A stretch of DNA of 64,000 nucleotides from the NCBI GenBank assembly GCA_947462335.1, contig OX381710.1, forward strand, positions 34,037,204 to 34,101,203. The letters run 5' to 3'. Below, in pieces: positions 22,008 to 31,186 of the stretch. The notes beneath the pieces were generated by a model. The model was not told the origin of the DNA. It worked only from the letters and a program-made list of their open reading frames with translations, and searched no databases. This stretch comes from Harmothoe impar (Eukaryota; Annelida; Polychaeta; Phyllodocida; Polynoidae). A program made the translations under genes and the position numbers. Position 1 is the stretch's first letter. Each line of letters begins with the position of its first letter.

Positions 22008-25000
22008 TTACTTAGATATTCTCCCTTGCCTGGAGTTTCTTTTCACCTTGTGGTGGGCTGGTCTGGGTACTATTTGGTTTAGACCAACTGACTCTTTGGT
22101 GAGTGTGATTTGGGATTTATCCCTTGTTATCCTGTGGATAAACTTTGAGGTGTGGGGAATGAGTCTGTGTGCAAACTCATTTTTCCTCAGTGTGGTGACC
22201 TTTTTGAGCCTATCAATATGTACTGGTCTGGGGACTAGTAGGTTATTTGATAGGTTCTTCAACCTTGCGCTGGTTGGGGTTGGTCTTTCTGCAACAACAT
22301 ATGGTCCCATGAATAGGGGTTGAAGCTTCTTTGAATCTGTGGTCAACAGAATTCTGGGAATGTTGATATATACAATATCTAGTGGAAGTATAGCTTGTGG
22401 TGTAAGCTTTTTGTCATATCTTGACTTCCTTCCTTGTTGTAGCTTTTTGACTCTGTCTATTGCCTTTCTTCTAGACTCATCTTGAGACAGTATCATTCCA
22501 GATACATGCTCTGCTACTGTTTTGATTTCTTCCTCTATGTTTAGGGCAGTTTCTACAATGGTTTGAGGGTTTCTGCCATGAAGTAGGAAGAATGGTGTGT
22601 AACCTGTTGTCTGGGACTCTGTGTTGTTCAATGCAAATGTAATTGATTCTATATACAGGTCCCATGTTTTCTGATTCTGAGAACAGAAAGTCCTTAATGC
22701 TGTTCCTATACTGGCATTGAATCTTTCCACTAATCCATTTGATTGTGGTCTATATGGACTTGACAGGTCGTGTCTTATCTTCTGGGTGTTCATCAGTTTC
22801 TTAAAATTGCTGCCTGTGTAGCAGGTGCCATTGTCAGTTTGAACTGAAGTTGGTACACCTTGCTGACATATGACGTTCTTGTAGAACTCATGTTGTGTGG
22901 TTTCTGCTGTGAGATCCTTTGTGGCATATGCTATGACATATCTAGTTGAATAATCTATGCAAACTTGTATGTGTTTGTTTTTCCTGGCTGTTTCTGGGAG
23001 TGGTCCCACAGCATCTAAGTTTAGGTGCTTCATGGGGGTTGGCATATAGTCCCTTACAGTCATTGGTGTTTTGTGGGTGTGCACTGCCCTTTTTGCTTTT
23101 AGGCAAGTGTCACATGTTGACACATACTGATTGACATCAGCCATCATAGATTTCCAATATACCCTAGGTATGAGAGAAGACATCATTTTTGAAGTACCTA
23201 CATGACCTGCCATTGGTGAGTCATGGAAGTGTTGCAGTATGTTTTCAACCCAAGTTTTTGGGACTACAACTTGTAGTGGTACTGTGTCTGTTTTTCTCCA
23301 TGATGTAGGGGATATGTGTACTAGAATGTTGTCTAGGAGTAGGTAATGCTGAGCATTATTCCTAATCCTTGTTGCTTCAGTGCTTTTTACAGGTAGGTCA
23401 CCTTTCTCTAGGTAGTCTATAATGGGTATTAGTCCAGTGTCTTTCCTTTGTTCTTCTTTCAACAGTGTGGAGTTGATTGAACTGTCTGGGATTTGGTCTA
23501 ACATCTGGTCTAATTCCATTATATGCTGTGCCAGCCTTTCTTTATCTTTCTCTGCCTGGATTGCTTCAGGAGATTTTGGTGCAGGTCTGGTCTTTGTCTG
23601 TTTCTTTGGTTGTTTAACTGCTATGTCTGTGTTGACTGTCTGCTCCTTTGAACTGGCTGCTCCTCTGTTTGTGCTGGTGGAGGCGGCCTTTGTTCTTTTG
23701 GGATGGGGGTCAGGTTTGCTTTTGTGAGCCTTCTGTGCAGTACCTGCTCTGTCTGAGTGCTTCTGCAAATTGGCTGTGGGTGTGCTGGGTGTTGAAATGG
23801 GGGATTTAGTAGGGAAAGAGGATTTGGTTGACACTTTGTTCTTTTTGGCTTTTAGGCCTAATTGCTGAGGGTGGTCATTAGACCTTGTATCCTCTGCAAC
23901 CGACCGTTTTGCTTTTGAACGTGTGGTGACAACACAAATGTCTCTGTCCTGTTCTTCCTCCATATCCAGCTGTTCTTCTGCAAATCTGACTACCTTGGTG
24001 ATTGAAGCAATTTTATGCAGTTTTTCTTCCAACTGATTTTCTGATGCACTGTGTGGTGGTTCACGAGGTGTGGTTTTCACCATCTGTGCAATCCTGTTGG
24101 TCTCAACCGGGGTAAAACAGTTTTCTGGATACTCTTCACAGTATTCCCTTTCACAATGACAGAACACATAATGGGTGGTCTCTTTTAAGATACCTCTGAT
24201 CACTGGTTTTGGTCTGTCAATTGCTTTTGGTGGGTCATTTCTGTTGAATGGTATCTTGGTTTGGATTTTAGAGAATTTGGTTCTGGTGGCTGCCCTTTTC
24301 CTTCTTGGAGGTGGTGGGGGGTTGGTCATTGGTGGTGCATCTGGATATTCTCTTCTTGACATCACATCTGGAGGAATGTTGTCATCTCCTTTTACGTGTT
24401 GTATTGTGAATGCAAATTGTTGGATATCCAGTGCCCATCTGGCCCACCTGTGGGTCAAACCTGTGTTTGTGAGGAGTGGTATTAGAGCTGCATGATCTGT
24501 GTACAACTGAAAGTGTCTACTTTCTAAGTAGTGCCTAAAATGTAGTATCCCATATACTACACCTAGTAGCTCTCTTTCTGTTGTGTTGTAGTTTCTTTCA
24601 TGCTTTGATAGTGTTCTACCTGCGAAGGCTACTGGTCTCAGTACTCCTTCACTACTGCGTTGTGATAGAACAGCTCCTAGGCTCACATTTGAAGCATCTG
24701 TTGCTAGACTGAATTCTTTGTCATAGTCTGGGTATCTCAATAGTGCATGGGTACAGAGTGCATGTTTCAATGTTTTGAAAGCATTGTCTGCATCCTCATT
24801 CCATTTGAAAACCTTTAGGTTTGTTTGTAGGTCGTACAGTGGCCTAGCAATATTGGCATAGTCTTTGATGAACTTTTTGAAGTATTGGCATAGTCCTGTG
24901 AATGATCTGACTTGTTTTACGGATTTTGGGGTGGGAAAAGTTTTGACACTTTCCACCTTTTCTGGGGATGGTTGTAAACCATCTGGTGTGACACGCATTC

Positions 25001-26786
25001 CTAGAAAATCTATCCTATCTGTGAAGTATTCACATTTTGATTTCTTTAGCTTGAGTTTCCCAATTCTCAGGCTTTTGAAGACATCTTCAAGGTCTGAAAA
25101 ATGTCGTTCTACATCTGGTGATAGGACTAGAATGTCGTCTAGGTATGGTAGGGCACATTTGTATTTCAGTTTGTTGAGAATTAGAGTTACTAGATGGCAA
25201 AATCCTGCCGGCGCGGTAGCCAAACCCATCGGCATCTTTTGATAGACATACTTTTTGTCATTTGCTATGAAAGCAGTTTTGTGTTGATCCTCCCTTCTTA
25301 TGGGAATTTGGAAAAACCCTTGTTGCGCATCTAGTTTACTGAAAACAGTAGGTTTGAGTGACCCTATCATGTCTAGTGTGTCGTCTGCACGTGGCGTTGA
25401 TAAAGCTTGGTTTATCATATTAGCATTGACGTGGCGTAGGTCTGTGACTAGACGTTGGCCTCCAGATGCTTTCTGTACTAAAAATGATCTGGATGCCCAG
25501 GGTCCCTCTGCACATTCTCTGAGGATGCCCTGTCTGACTAGGTCTTCACAGACTTCTCCCATCTTAGCTTGCTTCTCAGGCGTCTGCCTGTATGGTAGGT
25601 AGTGACATGGTACTGCATCTGGTTTGATGTGAATTGAATGTGTATATAGGTGGGTTGTACCTATGTCATTGTCTTTTCCTACAAATACATCTTGATACTT
25701 GTGGAGTAACTTTTGGAGTCTCTCTTGTCCAATATCTGTTAGTACACATTTGGGTGGCACATTTTCCATTATGTCTGGCATAATGTCATGAGCCTCACTG
25801 TGAATTGTGGCCAATTCATCATCAGTGTCATCTCCACGGTTTGTATCTGGATCTGCATATACTGAGGCACAGTCTGACTCTGTGTCACTACAATTCTCTT
25901 CAGTGTCTAGCACTTGTAGTGTGGGTTCCTCAGTAGGGATGTCAGTATCTGGTTGATGTAACTCAGAGGGATCTACCTCTGTGAATAGGGCTATTATATC
26001 ACCCTTCCTCACCTTGTATGGTCGGTGGCTTGTATTGAGCAGTATGATTGGGTGCCTGTTCATTTCTGAGGGTGTTACTACTCCCTTTTGAACTAGGTAT
26101 GGAACTCTGTTGTTCCTCTGCAAATTGTCTAATGTGCCTACACATCCTTCTAAACATTTGAGGGATGTGACTTGTCCTAGAACTGCTAGTTCTGTGAAAG
26201 GAAGGATTGTAGCCTCCCTAACAGCTCGGACTGGCTTGACTTGTAGCTCTGGGTCTACATTGAATTCGATCTGTGATCGTGTTGCTTTTAAGAAATCTGT
26301 GCCTAGGACAACTGGCTTTGTGAGATTTGGAATAATTGAGAATGGGAATTCGAATCTGGTACCATGAATTTTGAATTTCAATACTGCTGCTTGTCTTACA
26401 TGGCATATGGATCCGTCTGCTAAGTGTACATTGAACTTTCTCTTTTTGATTTCTACATCTCGAGATTTCTGAATTTCCCTAAGAAAAGTATCCCTGACAC
26501 AGGTGATAGTGGCACCGGTGTCAACTAAACAAGGTATTTCAGTGTGTTCATAGAATCTTGCATTTAAACAGCCATTTTTAAGAAGTTCAACAGAAATTTT
26601 GGTACTCTCACCCATTTCCTTTTGCGATGCATCTTGTTGAGGTGTGATGTGAATCACTGATGGTCGGCTTGATTTCCCAGTGTGCATCTGGGGGATTGTC
26701 TCTGCTATACTAGCAATTGTCTTTGGTTGTCCTAGGGATTGTTGATCTTGGATCTTGATGGGGGGTTGGAGAGGCTCACAACGCAC
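22008..26786 (-). CDS. pol polyprotein (PR-RT-RNase H-IN)
   Basis: Open for about 1592 codons from the marked position. The first codon there is GTG, and the frame is open further upstream through the gag stop, so entry by -1 frameshifting at 26813-26819 is likelier than independent initiation. Numbering from that GTG: aspartic protease DTG at 89-91; RT with YLDD at 548-551; RNase H with a catalytic Asp in TDAS near 697; a long Lys/Arg/Thr/Ser/Pro-rich linker at about 860-1140; an integrase zinc domain of HHCC type at about 1185-1230; a DD(35)E core at Asp1258, Asp1318 and Glu1354; and a GPY-like C-terminal segment without a chromodomain. All catalytic residues are present. It would make double-stranded DNA from the RNA genome and insert it. 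The linker between RNase H and integrase is longer than usual for the family. Confidence 0.93.
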   Translation of the reverse strand: MRCEPLQPPIKIQDQQSLGQPKTIASIAETIPQMHTGKSSRPSVIHITPQQDASQKEMGESTKISVELLKNGCLNARFYEHTEIPCLVDTGATITCVRDTFLREIQKSRDVEIKKRKFNVHLADGSICHVRQAAVLKFKIHGTRFEFPFSIIPNLTKPVVLGTDFLKATRSQIEFNVDPELQVKPVRAVREATILPFTELAVLGQVTSLKCLEGCVGTLDNLQRNNRVPYLVQKGVVTPSEMNRHPIILLNTSHRPYKVRKGDIIALFTEVDPSELHQPDTDIPTEEPTLQVLDTEENCSDTESDCASVYADPDTNRGDDTDDELATIHSEAHDIMPDIMENVPPKCVLTDIGQERLQKLLHKYQDVFVGKDNDIGTTHLYTHSIHIKPDAVPCHYLPYRQTPEKQAKMGEVCEDLVRQGILRECAEGPWASRSFLVQKASGGQRLVTDLRHVNANMINQALSTPRADDTLDMIGSLKPTVFSKLDAQQGFFQIPIRREDQHKTAFIANDKKYVYQKMPMGLATAPAGFCHLVTLILNKLKYKCALPYLDDILVLSPDVERHFSDLEDVFKSLRIGKLKLKKSKCEYFTDRIDFLGMRVTPDGLQPSPEKVESVKTFPTPKSVKQVRSFTGLCQYFKKFIKDYANIARPLYDLQTNLKVFKWNEDADNAFKTLKHALCTHALLRYPDYDKEFSLATDASNVSLGAVLSQRSSEGVLRPVAFAGRTLSKHERNYNTTERELLGVVYGILHFRHYLESRHFQLYTDHAALIPLLTNTGLTHRWARWALDIQQFAFTIQHVKGDDNIPPDVMSRREYPDAPPMTNPPPPPRRKRAATRTKFSKIQTKIPFNRNDPPKAIDRPKPVIRGILKETTHYVFCHCEREYCEEYPENCFTPVETNRIAQMVKTTPREPPHSASENQLEEKLHKIASITKVVRFAEEQLDMEEEQDRDICVVTTRSKAKRSVAEDTRSNDHPQQLGLKAKKNKVSTKSSFPTKSPISTPSTPTANLQKHSDRAGTAQKAHKSKPDPHPKRTKAASTSTNRGAASSKEQTVNTDIAVKQPKKQTKTRPAPKSPEAIQAEKDKERLAQHIMELDQMLDQIPDSSINSTLLKEEQRKDTGLIPIIDYLEKGDLPVKSTEATRIRNNAQHYLLLDNILVHISPTSWRKTDTVPLQVVVPKTWVENILQHFHDSPMAGHVGTSKMMSSLIPRVYWKSMMADVNQYVSTCDTCLKAKRAVHTHKTPMTVRDYMPTPMKHLNLDAVGPLPETARKNKHIQVCIDYSTRYVIAYATKDLTAETTQHEFYKNVICQQGVPTSVQTDNGTCYTGSNFKKLMNTQKIRHDLSSPYRPQSNGLVERFNASIGTALRTFCSQNQKTWDLYIESITFALNNTESQTTGYTPFFLLHGRNPQTIVETALNIEEEIKTVAEHVSGMILSQDESRRKAIDRVKKLQQGRKSRYDKKLTPQAILPLDIVYINIPRILLTTDSKKLQPLFMGPYVVAERPTPTSARLKNLSNNLLVPRPVHIDRLKKVTTLRKNEFAHRLIPHTSKFIHRITRDKSQITLTKESVGLNQIVPRPAHHKVKRNSRQGRISK

Positions 26787-26790
26787 TGGC

Positions 26791-26812
26791 CCAGCGGCGC
26801 TGTGGGTCTCTA
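26791..26812 (-). promoter_or_regulatory. possible frameshift-stimulating hairpin
   Basis: From the gag stop onward the minus strand has a short spacer, then CCCACAGC-GCC-GCTGGG, which can form a GC-rich stem with one bulged A about 6-7 bases beyond the slippery site. Such spacing is typical of -1 frameshift stimulators. Pseudoknot pairing was not worked out. Confidence 0.45.
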
Positions 26813-28594
26813 GTTTCCCGAGTTTGAAGATCCTAGTAGCTGCTTGATCTGTTGAAGCACGTCAGGCTGGATAGCTTGAGGTGGCTGTTGGGGCTGCTGT
26901 TGGGGGTTGTAGCCTTGTGTGTTGGATCTGTAGCCATTGTAGCTGTCTCGACCTCTGCTGTTGTCCCGACTGCGGTTGTAGTCATGCTGTCTGTCACGAC
27001 TATTGCTGTAGTCACGACGGTTTTGATCCCGACCTCTGTTGTAGTCACGATCTCTGCTCTGGTCACGACGGTGGTAATCACGGTCTCTGCTGTTATCACG
27101 GCGATTGTAGTCGCGATTTCTGCTACTATCACGGTGTCTGCTGTTGTCACGACTTCTGCTGTTATCTCTACGGCTGGTGTCCTGACTGTTGCTTTGGTGA
27201 TCTCGGCTGTTATTTTGGCTGTATCCACCTCTGCCTCGTTGTCCTCCTCTGTTGCTATTTCTGAAGTTTGGGTCAAAGTTTTTGCCTCGGTAGCCTCCTC
27301 TGTTATTTCCAGAGTTCCTTTGTTGGCTGTTGTTGGGTTTACCTTGATCCTTCAGTGCCCTTTGTTCTTGCCTCCTCACATGTTCATTTGACATGAGGTT
27401 TAGGCTTTGGTCTTCATCCTCTGATGAGTGATCCATTTGAACTGTCTTTGGGTCTGATTTGGCTTTCTTTGAGGGGTTTCCATTTTTCTGTGACTTTGTT
27501 TGCTTCACAATCATAGAGTTTACATGTGTCACAGACTTCAGTTGTGCCTGCATGGATTCTATTGTTTCCTGTAGCTCTGAGCCTAATTCTGCTTTTATCT
27601 CGTCTTTAATGTTACCAGTGGAGACTGTTTGTTGGTTCTCATACTCCTCTGCAACTTCAAGTATTTTATCCCATGTAGTTGCTTCCCTGTGGATGACTAC
27701 TGCACTGATGTCGTCCCTTAGACCATGTAGCAGGGCTTCCCTTGTTCTCTCCTCAGACTTGTTGTGAGCTGTGGCCATCTTTTGTAAGGCCATGGCATAG
27801 TCTGATACAGATTCTTTTGGATTTTGCTTCCTCAATGCCTTAGCATCAAATCTGTCGTCCTCCTTCTTGAAGTATTTCAGAAAAGCTGCCTTCATTTCTT
27901 CATAGTCTGCTGTTGGATGGGCTGTCCTATAGGCTTTGTACCAAATTTTTGCCTTACCATCTAGGTAGTTTGAGAAATACTTGATTCTGTTACTGGGATG
28001 GTACCCATATCTGGAATCAAAGTATTGTTCATAGTCTGTGCAGTGCCTCCTGGCGGATTGTGTGAGAGAGGACTGTGAAAATTTTTCTGGCTGTAGAATA
28101 TCACAGTATTTTTCCTCTTTGTCCCGTTTCAGCTGGTCCCTTAACCCACTGAAAGATGCCTCCCTTGCAACTCTTTCCTCTTTCAAGGCATCTAGGAGTG
28201 CTGAGGAGGTGTCAGTGTTAGTCAGGTTCACTCCTTGGGTATTGGGTGCACCTGACTTGAGTGAGGCTAGGGCCTCAGCTAGCTGGTTTTTCATTGTCAC
28301 TTGTAGATGAGCTTGCATATCAAGTAGTGCTTGAGCGGCTTCAGCTTTTTGGGTCTCCATAGAGTTCTTCAGTGCCTGGTTGGCTTGTCTGAGTAATATT
28401 AATTCCTTCTCTTGTTCCTCTTTGGCCTTCCTTAAGGCTCGGCTGGTGCTTTCCTCATGTGTGGTGTGTAGGGCTGTTAGTTCAGGCCTAAGTGTCTTAT
28501 CCACATGAGTTTCTACATTCTGGGCTATGAGTAGAAGTGCCTCAGCCTCCTCTTTGGCTGCCTGGCCTGGGGGTACTGTCTCATCGTCACTCAT
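26810..28594 (-). CDS. gag polyprotein, 594 aa, RGG/SRD-rich nucleocapsid
   Basis: The chosen start is the first ATG in frame (28594). The frame stays open about 90 codons upstream without an ATG. Residues about 15-115 form a Glu/Lys/Ala-rich coiled coil. About 162-330 matches the retrotransposon gag/capsid fold by its pattern of aromatic and Leu residues (RIKYFSNYLDGKAKIWY region). The C-terminal 170 residues have RGG-type motifs followed by roughly twenty SRD/RRD repeats rich in Arg, Asp, Asn, Tyr and Ser, ending in a Gln/Pro run. I see no CCHC zinc knuckle, so the basic repeats probably bind RNA instead, as Gly-Arg boxes do in foamy viruses (analogy only). It overlaps pol in the -1 frame through GGGAAAC. 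Confidence 0.9.
   Translation of the reverse strand: MSDDETVPPGQAAKEEAEALLLIAQNVETHVDKTLRPELTALHTTHEESTSRALRKAKEEQEKELILLRQANQALKNSMETQKAEAAQALLDMQAHLQVTMKNQLAEALASLKSGAPNTQGVNLTNTDTSSALLDALKEERVAREASFSGLRDQLKRDKEEKYCDILQPEKFSQSSLTQSARRHCTDYEQYFDSRYGYHPSNRIKYFSNYLDGKAKIWYKAYRTAHPTADYEEMKAAFLKYFKKEDDRFDAKALRKQNPKESVSDYAMALQKMATAHNKSEERTREALLHGLRDDISAVVIHREATTWDKILEVAEEYENQQTVSTGNIKDEIKAELGSELQETIESMQAQLKSVTHVNSMIVKQTKSQKNGNPSKKAKSDPKTVQMDHSSEDEDQSLNLMSNEHVRRQEQRALKDQGKPNNSQQRNSGNNRGGYRGKNFDPNFRNSNRGGQRGRGGYSQNNSRDHQSNSQDTSRRDNSRSRDNSRHRDSSRNRDYNRRDNSRDRDYHRRDQSRDRDYNRGRDQNRRDYSNSRDRQHDYNRSRDNSRGRDSYNGYRSNTQGYNPQQQPQQPPQAIQPDVLQQIKQLLGSSNSGN
26813..26819 (-). promoter_or_regulatory. -1 ribosomal frameshift heptamer GGGAAAC
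   Basis: GGGAAAC on the minus strand fits the X XXY YYZ rule in the gag frame and sits directly before the gag TAG (26810-26812). A -1 slip enters the pol frame, which is open on both sides. The same heptamer serves gag-pro in Mason-Pfizer-type retroviruses. Confidence 0.85.
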
Positions 28595-28600
28595 ACCTGA
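28590..28600 (-). promoter_or_regulatory. candidate env 5' splice donor overlapping the gag ATG
   Basis: TCAG|GTATGAGT on the minus strand, where the ATG is the gag start (28594-28592). Joined to the acceptor at 20919 it would remove gag-pol and expose the env start. It is the best donor match I saw in the leader, but others are possible. Confidence 0.4.
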
Positions 28601-28868
28601 TCCTGGGGTATGCTGACCGTTTGAGAACAAATCACTCTGTGTGTCCTGGATACTGTCCAGGGCAGCTAGGGTGTCCAGGTGAAGCTTGCCTTGGAAGTCA
28701 CTCTCTTGAGTGGTGTGGTGTGGTGAAGCTGAGGGTGTTGGAGTGGAGCTCCTGGATGACTCCTTGGAGCTGGGTCTCCTCCTCCTGCTGGGTAGAGATC
28801 CAGGGGTAGCTGGTCCTTTGCTGCGGAGGTGAGTCTTGGTAGTCTGTGCTGCCAGCTTGTGGGATCTT

Positions 28869-28886
28869 GTTAGGACTTCTCCACCA
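28869..28886 (-). promoter_or_regulatory. candidate primer-binding site
   Basis: TGGTGGAGAAGTCC on the minus strand begins three bases after the 5' LTR, where the primer tRNA 3' end (CCA) should pair. I could not match the remainder to a standard nuclear tRNA from memory, so the primer is unassigned. Confidence 0.45.
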
Positions 28887-28889
28887 CTT

Positions 28890-29597
28890 TGTCATACAAG
28901 GAATCCCCTTAGTTGGGAGATCCCTTTAATATGATATGAGGTAAGTTGACTAAGTCTTGAGGTCTTGTAGTATAGTTGGTATTTATTACAAGTTGACAGC
29001 AACAGTACAGTAGTACAATGTAGGTTCCACTCAGTTACACCTATCCACACAATAATATAGGTCTTGGTAAATATACCTAATAACCCTGAGGTTAGTACTG
29101 GACTAGAGCCAAGGGGGTCCTACACCATGTCTGATAGTTGGGCCTAGTAGGGCATAGCCTATAGCCTTGTTCTCAGTCAGTGGAGAGGTCCTTGCTCTGT
29201 GGTGTCCAAGTGTAGAGTGAGGATGGAGATGCCCAGTGCTGGGACCTGACCCTATTTAAGGGGGCCAGGCTACCAGCATGGCATCTTGAGTGTTAGTGTC
29301 AGTTGACAGTGGTTGGAGGGCTGTAACAGTCAGAGAGACAGTCACACAATACCCCTCCATAGTTTGTCTACCCCTGTTAGTGTACATCAAAGGGGTGACC
29401 CTTATGCTGGTCTGTGGGAAACAATGTGCGGGATGAGCGTCGCCTGGCGGCGGCGGGAGTGCCGACTGGAGCGCCGCCTATGCGGGCCGGCGCGCGCCTG
29501 CGTGTGCCGGCGGCGGGAGTAGCGTCTCCCGCCGTCGGCTTGAACACGCGGGCGCCCGCAGCGCCGGGCTCGCCGGGCTCGCCGGTCATACCTGACA
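28890..29597 (-). repeat. 5' LTR of the retroelement
   Basis: Matches the copy at 15250-15957. In element sense the order is a CpG-dense U3 start, a TATA-like motif (29253-29259), then AATAAA (28982-28987), and the LTR ends ATGACA before the primer-binding region. This suggests U3 of about 370 bp, R of about 260 bp and a short U5. Confidence 0.95.
29253..29259 (-). promoter_or_regulatory. TATA-like motif of the LTR promoter
   Basis: TTAAATA on the minus strand, about 340 bases into the LTR and about 270 bases before its AATAAA. The arrangement fits a U3 promoter, but the motif is near-palindromic and could serve either strand. Confidence 0.4.
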
Positions 29598-29619
29598 TAT
29601 GCTATTCCATTTTAGGCCA

Positions 29620-29671
29620 GCAGGTGGGTGTGGGTGAGCAGGTGGGTGTGGGTGTGCAGGTGGGTGTGGGC
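29620..29671. repeat. 18-bp minisatellite GCAGGTGGGTGTGGGTGA
   Basis: Three tandem units lie just outside the retroelement. The following 29672-30994 holds no gene; it contains CCGGC-rich imperfect palindromes at about 29860-29945 and is otherwise featureless. Confidence 0.7.
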
Positions 29672-30994
29672 GACAGTTGAAGGCTGCGGGCATGTACCGC
29701 CTTTTGTCCCTACAAAAAGCGAGTCGATCGGACGATAAACGGCAGAGATACGGGCGGTACAATTTCGTCTGCACACGTTGACATCTCGCGCAGTTCTCGG
29801 AGTGCACCACCCTCTGCATGACAGTTGCAACAGGAACTATTATATCAGTGTTGCCAAAATCACGCCGGCACGCCAGCTTTTGCCGGCATGGAATCTTATT
29901 GGCCGGCGTGGGTGCTCTAGACACCGGCCACAATGGCCGGCCATGATCCCAGCTTTCCACCAGTGAAAGAATTTTTGAAAAACCTCCAATAATTAAGAAA
30001 GTTAGAGCCAGTTAGAGCTTCACTTGCCGTTACTAGGGGAATCCTTGTTAGTTTCTTTTCCTCCACTAAGTGATATGCTTGATGGTGTCTTTAATTTAAA
30101 TTTAGATTAAAGTAGCTAGATGGTTCTTTACTGTGTGTTCGAGGGTATTTCTCGTGTACAAGATGGCATTTCTGCATGTCAAGAGAGAAATATGGGGCAG
30201 TGTGGCTGAAAATGTGATTTCTATCTTTGGTTCAACATTGAACCCTATGTGGCTTTCATTTAGAGGGTAGCAATTTAACAGTAGTTAAGAGTTTATGAGA
30301 AAGAGAGAAATTCATGTCGAAAGATCGCAGTTCAATATCATATTGAAAAAAAGAGATATTTGATGTCTTTTCGAAGGAAACATTTGTCCCCCGACCTTGA
30401 CCATCTGTCTTTTTTGTCATCTCATGTCTGTCTGTCATACAGGCTGAATGACAGACATTCTGCTATGTAACAAAAACGTCTTAAACCTTGGTTGGGTCGT
30501 TTAGTATTACTCGGTTACCCTGAGTCAATTATATATAGGTGCTTGCCTTCTCGCTAAAAGAGGGGCCTAATCTGTTTGGGTCCCCTTGATGGATCCAGAT
30601 TACTCCCCCCGCTCTCCTCCAAAATTGCCTTTCCCTTATAATAATGTAATACTAGTATATTGTATTGTGTACGGTGTACAGTATGACTGTATAGTGTATA
30701 GCCCAGTATAGGGCGTTTAATCAGGCTAATGGAAGCACGGTGCCAACTGGGCGGCACGTAGGCACATCAAACTATGAATACCGTTTTAGTTTCTTTCATT
30801 CTTATTTTATTTTGAGCCATTATGTTCCGAACTTCACATCCTATCAACGATGATATAAATTTTATAGTTTACTTAGCATTCCCTTGTCTCTAAGATACCC
30901 CAAATACACAGGCATGGTCTCCGTGTGATGAGGACACCTTCGTGTCTGCATGGAGGACGGTCAAGACCTCACACAGTAACTGAGGCAGGCATTG

Positions 30995-31186
30995 TTAACC
31001 CTTTAAGGGCCGTATTGTTAACCATTAAAGGACCGCATGAATTCAGCCCTGGCGAGTAACTCGCCAGTTGTGCATTCAAGCACCATGCCTGCACTATGGG
31101 GTTGATACATCCCCAAAGGGTGGACATGATGTGCATCATAACGACAATTGTCACCTTTTAGTGGCATGCCGTCCTTAAAGGGTTAA
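30995..31186. mobile_element. TTAA-flanked piggyBac-like MITE
   Basis: TTAA at both ends (30995-30998, 31183-31186), with inverted ends CCCTTTAAGG.C and GCCGTCCTTAAAGGG. A second TTAACCATTAAAGG lies just inside the left end. The interior has the AGCCCTGGCGAGTAACTCGCCAG hairpin word shared with copies at 826 and 59159. TTAA plus a CCC start is typical of piggyBac-type elements. It is non-coding. Confidence 0.7.

Larger units (their letters stand above)
15250..29597 (-). mobile_element. complete Ty3/Gypsy retrovirus-like element with env
   Basis: A 14,348-bp element read on the minus strand. The order is 5' LTR (28890-29597), primer-binding region, gag, pol, env, an antisense gene, polypurine tract, 3' LTR (15250-15957). 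The LTRs are 708 bp, begin TG and end CA, and show no difference in a line-by-line comparison. It is flanked by TATG on both sides (15246-15249 and 29598-29601), a 4-bp target duplication of alternating YRYR type as known for gypsy-group errantiviruses. gag, pol and env have no internal stops, so insertion looks recent and the copy may be competent. The pol order protease-RT-RNase H-integrase places it in Ty3/Gypsy. The F-type env suggests an errantivirus-like lineage. It lies antisense in the inferred host intron. Confidence 0.93.

Noticed and set aside
26833..27391. Open frames on both strands, Thr/Val/Ala- and Cys/His-rich, across the gag 3' part
   Set aside because: They are shadow frames of the SRD repeats in gag.
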